64,000 nt of DNA from Callipepla californica brunnescens (taxonomy: Eukaryota > Chordata > Aves > Galliformes > Odontophoridae), in NCBI GenBank assembly GCA_023055505.1, contig JALIRH010000013.1, positions 9,796,001 through 9,860,000 of the forward strand, given 5' to 3'. Both the position numbers and the translations under genes were made by a program. The notes under the pieces were generated by a model. The model was not told the DNA's origin. It did no database searches and was given only the letters and a program-made list of their open reading frames with translations. Shown piece after piece: positions 33,721 through 46,200 of the stretch. Position 1 is the first letter of the stretch; every line of letters starts with the position of its first letter.

Positions 33721-36700
33721 GAAATACATGCTTGCCAATCGTCCTGCCACGGTAAGCCTGTGAGATTTTGCATTCTCTCTGGAAATATTATTCAGAAATT
33801 AGCCCATAGGATGCATTCAGTTGTACAAATAACCTTTACCTAAAGTAGTAACTTCTCAGTTATGACCACAGCCCAAAATAGACCAAATATTGCATACCAC
33901 CACTGTTTTGAGTTTTTAAAGTAGTTTAGAACAAATGAGAAGACTTACTGGCTGTAAATGAGAATATACCTCATACCATGCTATTTACAAGGACATGCTT
34001 TGTTTGAACCTGGAGAGGCCATGCAAGGAGGAACCTCATGTGCTATGGGAACTGATAAAAAAAAGCACAATGTGTCTGTTCTTGAAAACGCTACCCCATG
34101 ATATCCACATGCAGCTGAGAGCAAACATGTTGTGAGTCAGGATGAAAAAATTCAGCATCCAAAAAACCCCAGTCTTCAGGATAACATAATATGGATTATG
34201 GATTAGTATTGCCCAAAGTAAACTCCTTATTTTTTTGTCCCTGATCAGTGAGCCAATGTCCTGCAACACTTCAGCAGAGGTATAGGCTGCTCGGTTCCCT
34301 TTCCCAGCTTTGTGCTACAGAAGAGTTTGGCTGCTCTGGTGCTGTACTGTCTGCAGATCAGTTTAGTTTGGGAGAAGGGGTGATCCAGGCTGGTATATGG
34401 CTGCGTTGCTTTTCCCTGTTGCTTGGGTTGGCTTCCCTTCTCCTTGCTTGTTCTGCCCTTAAAGGTTATATTTTGTGGCATAGTCCAAGCAAACTGCTTT
34501 CTACTTAAGCCTACTTTGGACACCATGCAGCCTTATCTCACCAGATAAAAGCATATGGCCTTGAGTTATTATTTGTTATTTCAGGGTAACTAGATGGTAA
34601 CGGTACTGAAAACTTCTGGCAAACCATGCGTTATCTCACGATAACAGGAAAAATAAACAGTGTCTTCACTGTATGCATTAACAGTAATGGAAGGAAAAAC
34701 TCATGGAAAACACTGTCAATCTAGTTTAAATATGTTCACATTTAAGATGCCCTAGGTGCTTTACTGATTCTGAATCTCATGTTGCATTTAAATTATACCC
34801 AGGCCTCCTTCCACATTCATCATTCCTTCCTTCAGAGCTAAAGCCAGCTGCAGTCCTTAAGTCACTAAGTGTTTCAAAACACTTGAAAACGTCCAGCTTA
34901 ATAGAGATCTGTGCCGCTCAGTTAAAATAAAGCTTTATCAAGATATCATAGAAATCATTAACGATGCATGTAACACGTATGTAGCAAAAGCAATACCAAG
35001 CTCTTAGGGGGAGAATTGCGATAGCTACTTACAGTATCTCTGGGGTAAATCCCAAAATGGTAGAACACAAAGCTACTACAGCAGCTGGTGAGACACCTCA
35101 CTTGATTTCTAGAAGATCCCTTAGCAACTGGCTTCAGGTGCAGACAAATGTAAAGACAACTGGAGCATTAAAGCATTCCAGGTAATTGCTGTAAAACAGG
35201 CAAACTGGGCAGTAGATGGAATCAAAGGGAAGAGACTAGAGCTAACACAGCTGCAGAAAAACTGTTTCAGATGTATTCTGCTTGACAATGCCAGCATATT
35301 TCAAACCCTTTGAAAATATACTGAAGCAATGTTGTAGAGTACGTAAAATGAGATTCTTAAACAGTTTACTGGTAAAATATGAGCTAAATTTGATGAGACT
35401 GTCCTCTAGACTGCATCTGTTTCCATGAAAATTGTGTGCAGCATTAAAGTTATCATTACCCTGGCAGACTTTCCTGATTGAGCTGTAAAGCCAGACATAG
35501 TTCTATTCTTTTTTATGAAGCTGGCATATGGCAGGATGCCAAGAGTTGGTTAACTAAATCTTTTATCACTGTGAAACCAAACTCATAGCTGTTTGGCCCA
35601 AAGATCTCAAATTGCACAGAATTCAGTCTCCAATGCAGTATATAGTAAAAGCATGAATCCCTTAAACAAACAACAGCAACAACAAACTAAAAAAAACCTA
35701 GAGGAGGATTTAAATGCTTTCAAATACTGATGAAGTAAGGAAAATTAACACTTTTCAATACACAGTTGGAAGGCTATTTGTTCTTTTCACTGTACAGTGC
35801 TTGTGTTTATGCAGCCTTCCATTTGTCCATGAATGGCCTTGTAGATAGGAAAACTCTGAATATCTAGCATACGAAATACTTCCAGCTGTTCACATGGCAG
35901 AATTCACAGAAAGGTTGTTCTCAGGCAGGGAGCAATGGGCCAGACCTAGGGAAGACAGGTGCTGCAGAGTGACAACTCTCACTGTCACATCTGGAATCAC
36001 CCAAAGGGTGCAGCTGCCAGCAACAGGGCATGGGATACATCTGCCCCCCAGGATCATTCTCCATTGGAGACATCACCAGCTCCCAGTTTCCATGCGATCA
36101 CAGCTGAAAATGAAGCTGTCATTCAGCCTCCATTGCCACAATCCCAGTGCTCCTTGCACTTGCCTCATGGTACAGAGGCACTTGCAGTGAGCTGCCTTCT
36201 CATGTCCCACTATCTCACTCACTTTACACAGTGCTTTGACTAATTATGGTCTTAAGATTTCTGCTGATTTACTGACCCTGAGATTTACTTGTATTAATAA
36301 TAACTCCTGACATTAGGCTGAACACCTCAGCAAATAAATTTGCCACTACTTAAGAAGAAAGGTTCCTAATGAGTATAAAATTGCCTGGAAATTGTTCTTG
36401 TTCCCTAACAAGATTAAGAACAAGAGAAAATCCTTCTAAGAAGGTGCAGAGTTATGTACTGTTACAATCTGAAAGAAAACCATACAATTGAAAGAAAATC
36501 CAAACTGATCTGATCTAGGTCTGTCTGTAAATTAATTATATTCTTGAAAAAGTGTAATTCCATTTCTTTCTGAGACATCTTCTTGTCAAAGCAGAAGGCA
36601 CTATTTCAGCACTGATCTCTTAGTATTGTTGTAAAAGGTTTCTCAGAGATAAATGCTGAGGTTCTGAACTAACAAAGCATCAGCAGGTTCTCCAGGAGCA

Positions 36701-38669
36701 CATTTTAACGTGCTGCTCTTAACAGAGGAGCAGAAGTTACCTAGTTTCTCTTTGATGCAAAAGAAGTATTCAGTGACATTACCTTTTACTGCCCTCTTTA
36801 AATCATAGCATAGAGCAATGAGATCTAAAATAACTAATAACGTAAAAAATAAAGGATGGATTTCCAAGCTTACTTAGAGCTTCCATCTTCCAGCTTTCCA
36901 AAAGTGTTTTAAGTGGGCTCCTCTGCTAAAGAAAGGAGTTCAAACATTCCCTACTCAAAGCCCTTTATTTATTTTTTTTTTAATCACAGCATTAACCTTG
37001 GAAAGCTCTTTCCAAATTTTGCAGTATCAGATAAATCGCATAACATTCAAGTACTCCTTACATAGCAATTGTGAGAATGGTTAGTTTGCTAGTACTTCAT
37101 TAGAGCTGATCTACCAAAACCATGACTGTAACAATGACACAGGTTAACCAAAAAGTTTATCCAAAACCCTCTCCTCCCAGCCTTACTCACAGTAGAACTG
37201 CTTCCAGAATTCATGTCATCTTTCTGTTATGGCTATTGTTGATCATAAAAACCATGAAAAATATACTGTAGGGTATCGTAAGGGCTGTGAAAGACAGACA
37301 GGTTTTTCATAATAGCTCTTGGTGGTTATAAAGGAGTAAACATGCAAGAATAATAAGAAATAGCTAATGGGAAGGAATAAATATGCCACATGAAGTAGGT
37401 AGAGCTGTGGATGGCAATTTATCTCCCATTCAGTTCAATCACTATATCTTCTAAATTCCTGTGGAGAATATTTGTGAGTATATAAACAAATGTATATGTT
37501 TGCATGCACTGCACATGGAGTTATATACTACAGCAACTGGAGGAAACACACAGTTGTGGCAGAATTGCAGGATTCAGTCCAAGACCTTCACACCTCAGTT
37601 CAATTGGGCACTTTGTGTTCAGCTGTGTTTTCCTTGCTGGTAGTTCCTTATGTAATTGTGTGATTATGGTCATGTTCATCATACTTGTAAATGAAATAGA
37701 GCTTTTAAATTCACACTATATAAATTTAATTAGAATAGAATTTAAATTAAATAGAATTTTCATATTATGACCAGTTAGAAACATTTTAGAAATAACATAC
37801 TGTGGCTTGCAACTTTTTTTTTCCTCATCATAAAATATAAGTAAATAAACCACGCTAAGGAGTATATGCTCACATATGTTGATATGAAGATTAGAAAAAT
37901 ATAAGCTGAAGAATTCTAGTTTTAGAGCTTTATCCCTTGTCCTCTAGACAGGCTTCTCTGCTGGCTTCCTTGAGAAGTCTTAGGGTATCAGTGCAGACTG
38001 GAAGGGGTTTACTTTTCTGTTCTGCAAACCCTAACTTGCAGCATTGATTGCTGATTGCTGTTGGACTGTTATTGGAACAGAAGGAAAATATTCTGCTTCA
38101 GAAACATAGTGGAAACCGCTGCACAGTTACTGGATATCCGGTTCTAAATTTTCAAAAGCAACATTAAAGGATATATGCATACAGATAACCCATAGAGACC
38201 AACATACTTTCAAAGCATTTGACCAGGTAAACAACAAGCACGTTGCATCAGGTCTTTTTTTCCATTGTGCAAGTAGATGAAGATGTAAGGAATGTTCCAG
38301 ACAGGACAGAAATAGCTCAATTTGCTCATTTTAGCTCAATGAAATTCAGAGTTTCATTACAACCAGCAAGTGTTTCATGTTATTAACCTTTAAGTAGTTT
38401 TAAATGAAGTCTTTGAACTGCATTGACTTTGAATCATGGATTATATAACAACACAACAGTTTCTCAGCAGAATTAAAATCTGAACTGCATTAAAATTCAA
38501 TTAAAAGCCTGTGAGAAGTGTAGTGGCTCACTCAAAGTTAATTCGGATTGTGTCTCTGGGTAAAAGGAACTGCTTTGTCACTGCACAGAAGAAGTAAGAT
38601 ATTTTTGTGGTTGCAGAGGTAAATGTAGGCTCTCTTGTATTTGAGTAAACTCTAACATTTTTCTCTTAA

Positions 38670-38686
38670 TTTCTGTTTCTCCATAG
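38670..38686 (+). other. TENT5D: splice acceptor of TENT5D coding exon
   Basis: A pyrimidine-rich stretch TTCTCTTAATTTCTGTTTCT ends in CCATAG just before the ATG region. Stop codons in the exon between the acceptor and the ATG mark it as 5' UTR. Confidence 0.7.
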
Positions 38687-38705
38687 TTAGCCAACTTACA
38701 TCACA

Positions 38706-39881
38706 ATGACTGAGGACTTAGACCACAGGTTCAGCAGTCTCACTTGGGATCAGATTAAAATCCTGGATCAAGTTTTAGCAGAGGTAATACCCATTCATGG
38801 AAGAGGGAATTTTCCAACTCTAGAAGTAAAACTGAAGGATATAATTCGTGTGGTTAAGGAGCAGCTCATAGAAAAGCAAATCAGCATTAGAGATATCCGC
38901 CTGAATGGTTCGACAGCAAGCCACATCCTAGTGAAGCAGAACGGAACAAGTTATAAGGATCTAGACATCATTTTTGGGGTGGAACTTCCAAGCGAGCTCG
39001 AGTTTCAGATTGTTAAGGAAGCAGTTCTTAATTGCCTGTTGGACTTCTTGCCAAAATGCGTTAATAAGGAGAAAATCACTGCCCAGACTATGAAAGATGC
39101 CTACGTGCAGAAGATGGTCAAAGTCTCCACTGATCATGACCGTTGGAGCCTCATCTCACTGTCAAACAACAGCGGCAAGAACGTGGAGTTAAAGTTTGTC
39201 AATTCACTCAGGAGGCAGTTTGAGTTCAGTGTGGACTCCTTCCAAATCGTGCTAGACTCCATCTTAAATGTTTACAGAGAAACAGACTGCAAACTGACAG
39301 AAGACTCTCACCCCACTATTATTGCAGAGAGTATGTACGGAGACTTCAATGAAGCGATGGACCATTTAAAATACAAACTGATTTCCACGAGGAACCCTGA
39401 GGAAATCAGAGGAGGTGGCCTTCTGAAGTACAGCAATCTCCTGGTTCGTGACTTTAAGCCAGCAGATGAGGCTGAAATTAAATCTCTGGAACGTTACATG
39501 TGCTCCAGATTCTTCATTGATTTTCCAGATGTTGCTGAGCAGCAAAGGAAAATTGAGTCATATCTGCGCAACCACTTCATCGGGGAAGAAAAAAGCAAGT
39601 ATGACTACTTGATGACTCTGCGTGGAGTTGTAAATGAGAGCACAGTCTGTCTCATGGGGCACGAACGAAGACAAACTCTGAACATGATTACAATTCTGGC
39701 TTTAAAAGTTCTCGGGGAACAAAATATTATCCCAAATGCAGCTAACGTAACGTGTTATTATCAGCCTGCTCCGTATATCAGTGACAGAAACTTCAGCAAT
39801 TATTACATTGCTCACGGACAGCCACCTATCATCTACCAACCATACCCACTTCACATACAAATGCAAAGCGGCATGGTTTAG
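38706..39881 (+). CDS. TENT5D: terminal nucleotidyltransferase 5D, non-canonical poly(A) polymerase
   Basis: A 391-residue protein, about the length of human TENT5D (389, recalled), in one coding exon as in the family. TENT5 enzymes add adenosines to the 3' ends of selected cytoplasmic mRNAs, stabilising them. The nucleotidyltransferase core is visible: LNGSTAS (G68, S69), then [14 protein letters not shown] with catalytic D85 and D87, and GKNVELKFV with the third carboxylate E161. Further family blocks are [43 protein letters not shown] and [13 protein letters not shown], then [34 protein letters not shown] and the short C-terminus ending [11 protein letters not shown] fit paralogue D rather than A, B or C. 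The ATG has A at -3 and lies 19 bases after the acceptor at 38686. Nothing is truncated or missing. Confidence 0.97.
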   Translation: MTEDLDHRFSSLTWDQIKILDQVLAEVIPIHGRGNFPTLEVKLKDIIRVVKEQLIEKQISIRDIRLNGSTASHILVKQNGTSYKDLDIIFGVELPSELEFQIVKEAVLNCLLDFLPKCVNKEKITAQTMKDAYVQKMVKVSTDHDRWSLISLSNNSGKNVELKFVNSLRRQFEFSVDSFQIVLDSILNVYRETDCKLTEDSHPTIIAESMYGDFNEAMDHLKYKLISTRNPEEIRGGGLLKYSNLLVRDFKPADEAEIKSLERYMCSRFFIDFPDVAEQQRKIESYLRNHFIGEEKSKYDYLMTLRGVVNESTVCLMGHERRQTLNMITILALKVLGEQNIIPNAANVTCYYQPAPYISDRNFSNYYIAHGQPPIIYQPYPLHIQMQSGMV

Positions 39882-39934
39882 GAACACAGTAACCCTCTCA
39901 GTACTCTCACCTCTCTCTTTCCAGTTCCCTCCAT

Positions 39935-39940
39935 AATAAA
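39935..39940 (+). terminator. TENT5D: poly(A) signal AATAAA (proximal), TENT5D
   Basis: A canonical hexamer 54 bases after the TAG stop, followed 20-40 bases on by a T/G-rich stretch (GTTTTATCATCACTTTTGAT). It would give a very short 3' UTR. Confidence 0.6.
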
Positions 39941-40182
39941 GGCCTCATTCAACCAAGTTTTATCATCACTTTTGATTTAAGGACATATTTCTGTGCAAGT
40001 TGCCAAAGTTATTTGGTCAATGCCTCAAACACCTTTAAGCAGATCATAAGAAAAATGTCTCCCGTTACTCACGATGATATATTTATATCCCCACTTGTGT
40101 TTGGGCTATAGTTTTGGATTAAAAAAGGAGGATACAAATTATTCTAATTTTATAAGATGAAATGCGCTAAGTTCTGGGTTTT

Positions 40183-40188
40183 AATAAA
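40183..40188 (+). terminator. TENT5D: poly(A) signal AATAAA (distal), TENT5D
   Basis: A second canonical hexamer, about 300 bases after the stop. Another AATAAA lies at about 40705. Which is used cannot be decided from sequence. Confidence 0.45.
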
Positions 40189-40205
40189 TTCTCAAAGTGC
40201 TGAAA

Positions 40206-43200
40206 TTGCAAAATTAAGCCAATCCAGTACCTCTCAGTAGAAACGCCTAATTCCAGAAATGCAAGCGTTCTGGGCACATTGCACTAGAGCATCTACCAGT
40301 TACACCCATGCAGGTTCCAACACCTTTCATTTGCAGCATCTTTTGAAAATGCACAACAAAGGACTGTTTCTGGGTGCACTGAGAGCACACTGTGAGCTCT
40401 GTGTGGTCCTTCCCATCAGAGACATGAGGTACCTCCCCCACTGGAGTACTCCTGAGTAGAGTTTGGGGTGAAATATCCCTACCACAAGCAGAATCAGATT
40501 TTTTGGGCATCTGAAATTTCTGCTGATCTGAGTGAGATTTTTGGCTGCTTATTTTTGGCTCTGGCTCAGAGGTAATGATAGATACAACTATTCTGATTAG
40601 ATTAGCCCTGAACAAGGTAGTAGAATGAGAAAGAAGGTGCAAACTGACACACAGGGCTTGCTTTCTGCTGCTAATTTGTTATCGATCAGAGATGCTTCAA
40701 TGCATAATAAACAGAGCCAGGGGAAAAGAAAGAACAGCCCAGGACTGCGTCATTTTTAGGTGAATTAAATCCTTGGCAGTAGCGTCCGAAAAAATGTTTT
40801 CTAATAGCAATGTCATATCAGCTTCCTTACCTGCACTCATACACCGGTAGCAAATGAAGACTTATCTTATGTTCAGGAAGTGTTGCAGATTTCCATGTGT
40901 GTCTACCAAAGATAAGTTTTAAACATGTCACATAAGTGCCTCCCTGTGCCAGTTGCTGTGCGAAAGTTATGATGCAGTCTGCAGTTGTGCCAGAGAGCTC
41001 CTGAATGTCAGAAAGGGAAGGAGACGTGTTCACCCTCTGTGCCACTGACCTCAGTACAAGCAGCATTGGAACAGAGGATGCTGAGGTTGCTCTCTCTGAA
41101 ACACGTCCAGTTTAGCTGCTGAGTGGGGTACAGCAAGGAGCAGCGATGGAAAGGGGAACAAAGAGACGTGGTTGTAAAATCAGAACAGTCAACTGGAAAT
41201 GCAAGCAACAGTTCTGTACATCTCTTGCTTAACATGTCACTATGTCACGTGGGTGTTCATTACTGGGTCATTGCATGTTCTCATTTTTAAAAGCATTGAG
41301 TAATTTTATCTATTTACGACAAGTGTCAGGTCTTAATTTCTGCTACTTGGAAAAGAGCATCTGATTTATTTTATACAGAAATGTGCTAAGTACCAATATT
41401 TTAAAACACTTACAAGATGTCTAAGGTCTATGATGTTGTCCTTACCAGGGAGATGTAGCTTTCTTTTTTCCCCATCATTTGCCTGTACAGGAGAAAAAAA
41501 GAGCAGTTTAAAGGCAGCTTCATTGTCCGTCATCACAAAGTTCGTCCTTTTCTGTAAAATACAGTGCAAAAACAGAGCAGAATAATAAATTGGAAGTGCA
41601 AAATTAAGGGAGCATAGCGATGTACTTAAAGGTTGATTCATCTGGTGATGTTTTCCCTGATTAGTCCAATTCCACATCTAAAAGCACATTTTCACTTCCA
41701 CTTGTATCTCTTCCATTGGTCAAACTAGACTTCATACAATAGACAACTCTAATTGCTACATTATCAAACGTGGTAATACTACAAAGAGATTCCCTGTCAG
41801 AAGTGAAATGAAGTCAAACAGTACTACTACTTTTTTTTAACCAAGTTATTTCACAGCGTATACCTTCAAATTTAGCTTGATATTTTCCAAAAGAAATAGC
41901 ACTGTGAATTTCTGTAAGAGCCTTATTCAGGTCGTGGCCCTGCTGGTGCTTGCTCAGCACGTGCTCTCTGCAGGGCCAGGAGCTGCATGCAGGGCAGCGC
42001 ACAGCTGGGATGCCCAGACAAACCTTCAGGAGTCAGGCGTCCCAGGGCCTTCATTGGCTCTTGCACTCCCTTAGTTTGCTTGACTTAGCCCAGCTCCATT
42101 GACCTGTGACCGTAAAGTAACGTTGCTACAGCAACTTATTACTCCTCCACTCCTAGTTCTCTCACTTCCTGGGAGGAGAAATGGGTTGAATGCCTCAAGA
42201 AGCAGAAAGCAGGTCAGCTAAGAAGGGGAGTTCACAGTACACTGGGTATATCCAGTGATACACACCAGGAGAAATACTCCAGGAAGCTGCATTTGTTGGT
42301 GGTGTTTTTCTGTTTTAAACCAAGTAGAGATGTGTATCCCCCTGCATGAAGGCCTGTCATTCTGTTCCAAATTACACTTGCAAAGGGTGAACTCTGGATT
42401 TGTATGAACCAGACTGTCCACTTGTACAGCAACTGCTCATTTAAATACATATATTTCACTGTCTTACATCTTTGCTTAAAGATCCAGGTCAGATAAGTTA
42501 GGACTCGGCCAAAGTCCACTGAGCTAGTGTGGAGGACCCACCTAACTCCAGAGGACTTTGGGTGAGACCCCAAAAAGCGCAAAGGATTTCTGTGAGTACC
42601 TAAAGGTACAAAGACATCAATATGCAAAAATGTCTCAGGTATAAATAAACCCTTTAACTTTATTGAAAAGGTCTTGTATTTCTTACCTAGACGTAGATCC
42701 ATGTCGAAGCATCAGCGAGGTTTCTGATTTTATATATGCTATATATATAAAATCCCACATGTCTACACATACACTGATCATCAACAGAATCTGATGGTGT
42801 CTTTTAAATGTTTCCTTCCAAATGCTGAAGGAGATCTGGCAGCAGAATTTGAACTGGAGATGGTTCTTAAGGTAGTACTGTTGCTGTAAAATAATACTAG
42901 AATAGAGATGATGATGTACAGACTGCTGCTTGCACAACACCGATAACAATGTGTAAACACTACACTTAAACCTCTACTCCAGCAGTTACCTATTTCACTA
43001 CGTGCAAATATAAATCTACAAATATTTGAGAGGGTTTTCTCTGCACCAGTATCCTAAGCTTCACATTTACAGTATATCACGTTGTTATGATCTGTTCAAA
43101 AATTACAACACCTGGAAATTGTAACGCTGATTTTACTTAATCACAAAACTTCTCAAGGTTTACAGCTTACAGTGATCTAATGTTGTCAGGATGTAAGTGT

Positions 43201-46200
43201 TAAGAGTTTTAAGTGCTTTCCTAAACAAAGTCATCTGAGTTTTGTGTTATGTTGTAAAAGGTCTTTTTGAAGCATATGTTTTATGGTAGTTCCTTTAAAA
43301 CGTAATTTGTGAGCTTTATAACTCCACGTATTACAGAGGTTTTTGTGATGGGTAAAAGAAACGTAAAACTGTCCTTGGTCAAGCTGTTATATCATCTGTT
43401 GTGTTGCACTGACCTGTAAAATAACGGATCTGACTTACCACTGTGCCACTTGGATCTTTTAGCTGTGTAATTGGACTTATGTTAGAGGAGTTACATCAAC
43501 ATAACTTGGATCTGGAGTTACATGGGGGTGTATGCAACACAGTGTTCAGAAACATCTGGAGAAAGAACAGCACTGCGTGTAGACGGGTTGGAATAACCAG
43601 GATTCTTACTGATCAGTTTCTGTTTGATATATTTTCCTTTTGTCTGATGGAATGGGAGGGTATACAGAAGCAAAGCTGTTACATGCGGGAGAAGAGGTAT
43701 TCCACATAATGTGCCATCTGCAGCTGTCAAAAAAAAAAAAATTGTAATGTTGAAAATGTGTACTAATCACACAGATCTGTAAGTCATTAGTCCACAGTGT
43801 TGACTAGTGCCTTTGAGTATTTGGAAAGCAATCATTAAAACAATTTCTTGTTAAACGAATGGTTTACTTGTAACAAACTCACTGCTCTGTCGGAACGTCA
43901 CTCCAAACACACTGACTCCTTGCCAGGGATGCCAGGCAGCCACACCAGAGTGCTGTGACTGCAGGTGGGAAAGGTTTGGGCATGGTTTGGTGGGTCACAA
44001 CTCAGTCACACACTCAGATGTAACACCAGCCCCTCTGTCAGACAGTTAGGGCTACAATCAGGTGCTCATAAACATCCATGATACATTTCAATGCCTCTAT
44101 ACTATTTTGTCAAATAAGATGTGAGTATTTGACACAAGCCTAAGTGCCTAGTTACATAGTTATTTAATAAGAACAACTGTCCACTGGGTAAATAAAATGA
44201 ATACTTAACTGGACAAATTCTTTGGCTCTACATGTGCACAAGAATACATTTTACTTACTCTGAACGCACATTCACATCAGTCTGAACACATTTATCCAGA
44301 CTGAAGGACCACTATCAAGTGTGAGCACTGACTCACGCTGCTGACACTGAGAAATGGTGTGAGAAAGCCCTACACACTCTGGGTTTTCAGATGGGTGACA
44401 TCTCAGGCTGGGCTCTGTGCTACTGATTATTAATTACAAACATTTTTCTTTTAGAAAGGACCAAGTCAATACTATTCTTTCTCCCTTGGGTTAGACCCTA
44501 CAGAGTCTCCCAGTGCCTTACAGAGGAGAACAAGCATGCTGGAGGTTTCAGCCCAGTGTTGGAGGTCAGAGACTCAAGATGTGGGTATTGATTGCATTTT
44601 ATCCCCTCACAGTGCTGGCCATGCAGTGCCAAGAGATGCTGCTTGGGTTCACATACAGTAAAGATGAGCCCATTTGGTGGAAGGGAGCAGAAGCACCTGG
44701 GATTTGTGGCTTTTGTTCCTTTCTCCCCCAGCTGTCCAAAACTCACTGTCCACTTTCACAGGGGAACAGAGAAACTTTTGCAGAAGTCTCCACCTCCCCA
44801 TTTTCCTACCAGAAATCGCCGTTTAAGCCTAACTTCATTTCCTAACCATTTCTTTTATGCAGCTGGCTTTTGAATGGTCTGTCTCTTCATAAAAAGAGAA
44901 GTGGGAAATGGAAAGGCAGCCTACACACGGGATATTCTTTTCCTCAGATATTCACCACACACTTTCCCAAGGAGATCAAAATCTAAAGCAACACACAAAG
45001 GTAATGGAGAGCTGCTTTATTTTCTGATCTCCACCTCCCCCCATTTTCCCTACTCTATCAGTCTCCATCATTAAATTCTATTTCATACGCAAGTGATTTT
45101 CTTACCCGCTGCTTCCATATTCAACTCCATTTCATCTTGTGCCACTGCAGAACCTGAGTTTCTGAAATCACAATTAGTTACCATGGAAAGCAATTCAATA
45201 GCATAATAAATATACTCAGAGGCTGCTCACTCAGCTATGCATTAGCAAACTAAAAGTATAGGTCCTCTAGAGAACTGGATCCAGATCACAGACATATATG
45301 TTTCTGGGCAAACGTGTGCTTATTGGTGTACATGTAATTTCATACTTGATTTTCCTCATATGCTGGTTGCACGTGAATACAAACAGAAGAGCAAACCCAC
45401 AGAGGCAGCCCTGGTTCCCTGCAAGCTTTACCTTCCTCCATGAGTCCTTTCCCCATCCCACGCTGCATTCCCCTGAAGATATTCTCACCCTGAGCCTCCA
45501 GGCTCTGCTGGGTGCTGCCTCCATGCCCATCAGTTCTTCCCCAACGTTTTACCACTTCCTGACGTTTTCCAGACTACAGGCTGCAGCTCATAGCATAGCC
45601 AAAAGGATAAGAACAGATGCAGAACTCTCTCCTCTTACTCTATTGCCTGTCTGCTTACCGCTGGCAGCTCCCAGGTGATGAGATTTTCCAGGGAAGGGTC
45701 TGGATTCAGTACCTGCCTCAAACAGCTCACCTGCTCCCATCAGGGAGGAACAAAGACCATTGAATGCCCCCTATTAAAGCACCAGTAAGTTCTCCACTTC
45801 CTTATAGGTCTGTTACAGCCCAAACACTCAGTTGTGTTTTCAGCCAAAAGAGGCTGAAAGATACCCATAAGAAACATTGTTGTTGTGGGATTCAAGCATG
45901 CTCCCAACAGAGCTGATCTGGTGCCAGCCTCTGAATTACCCACTGATTATCCCTTTCATTAAATGACGTATTCAGCCAATGAATTGCTCAAGCCTTATAG
46001 GAAACAATCTCACCAGGTGCATTTTGAGCCAGCGTGTGCCTGTAGGCAGCAACATCAGAGTGCAGCAGATGTGACCTCCTGACCCCACATGGGAACAGCT
46101 CCTCATCTTCCCCTGGTCCTCACAAGAAAAGGGACACAGAACAAAACCCACGAGATTTGTGGGACAAGCAAGTTCTCTGCAAAAGCTTGGCTCCCTTTGC

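Larger units (their letters stand above)
27298..38686 (+). other. putative TENT5D intron 1; no other gene seen
   Basis: AT-rich non-coding sequence of about 11.4 kb between the CpG-island donor and the acceptor TTTCTGTTTCTCCATAG at 38670-38686. No coding exon or CR1 element is recognised. Two stretches, 31750-32330 and 33240-33720, have the texture of conserved non-coding elements. Confidence 0.5.
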
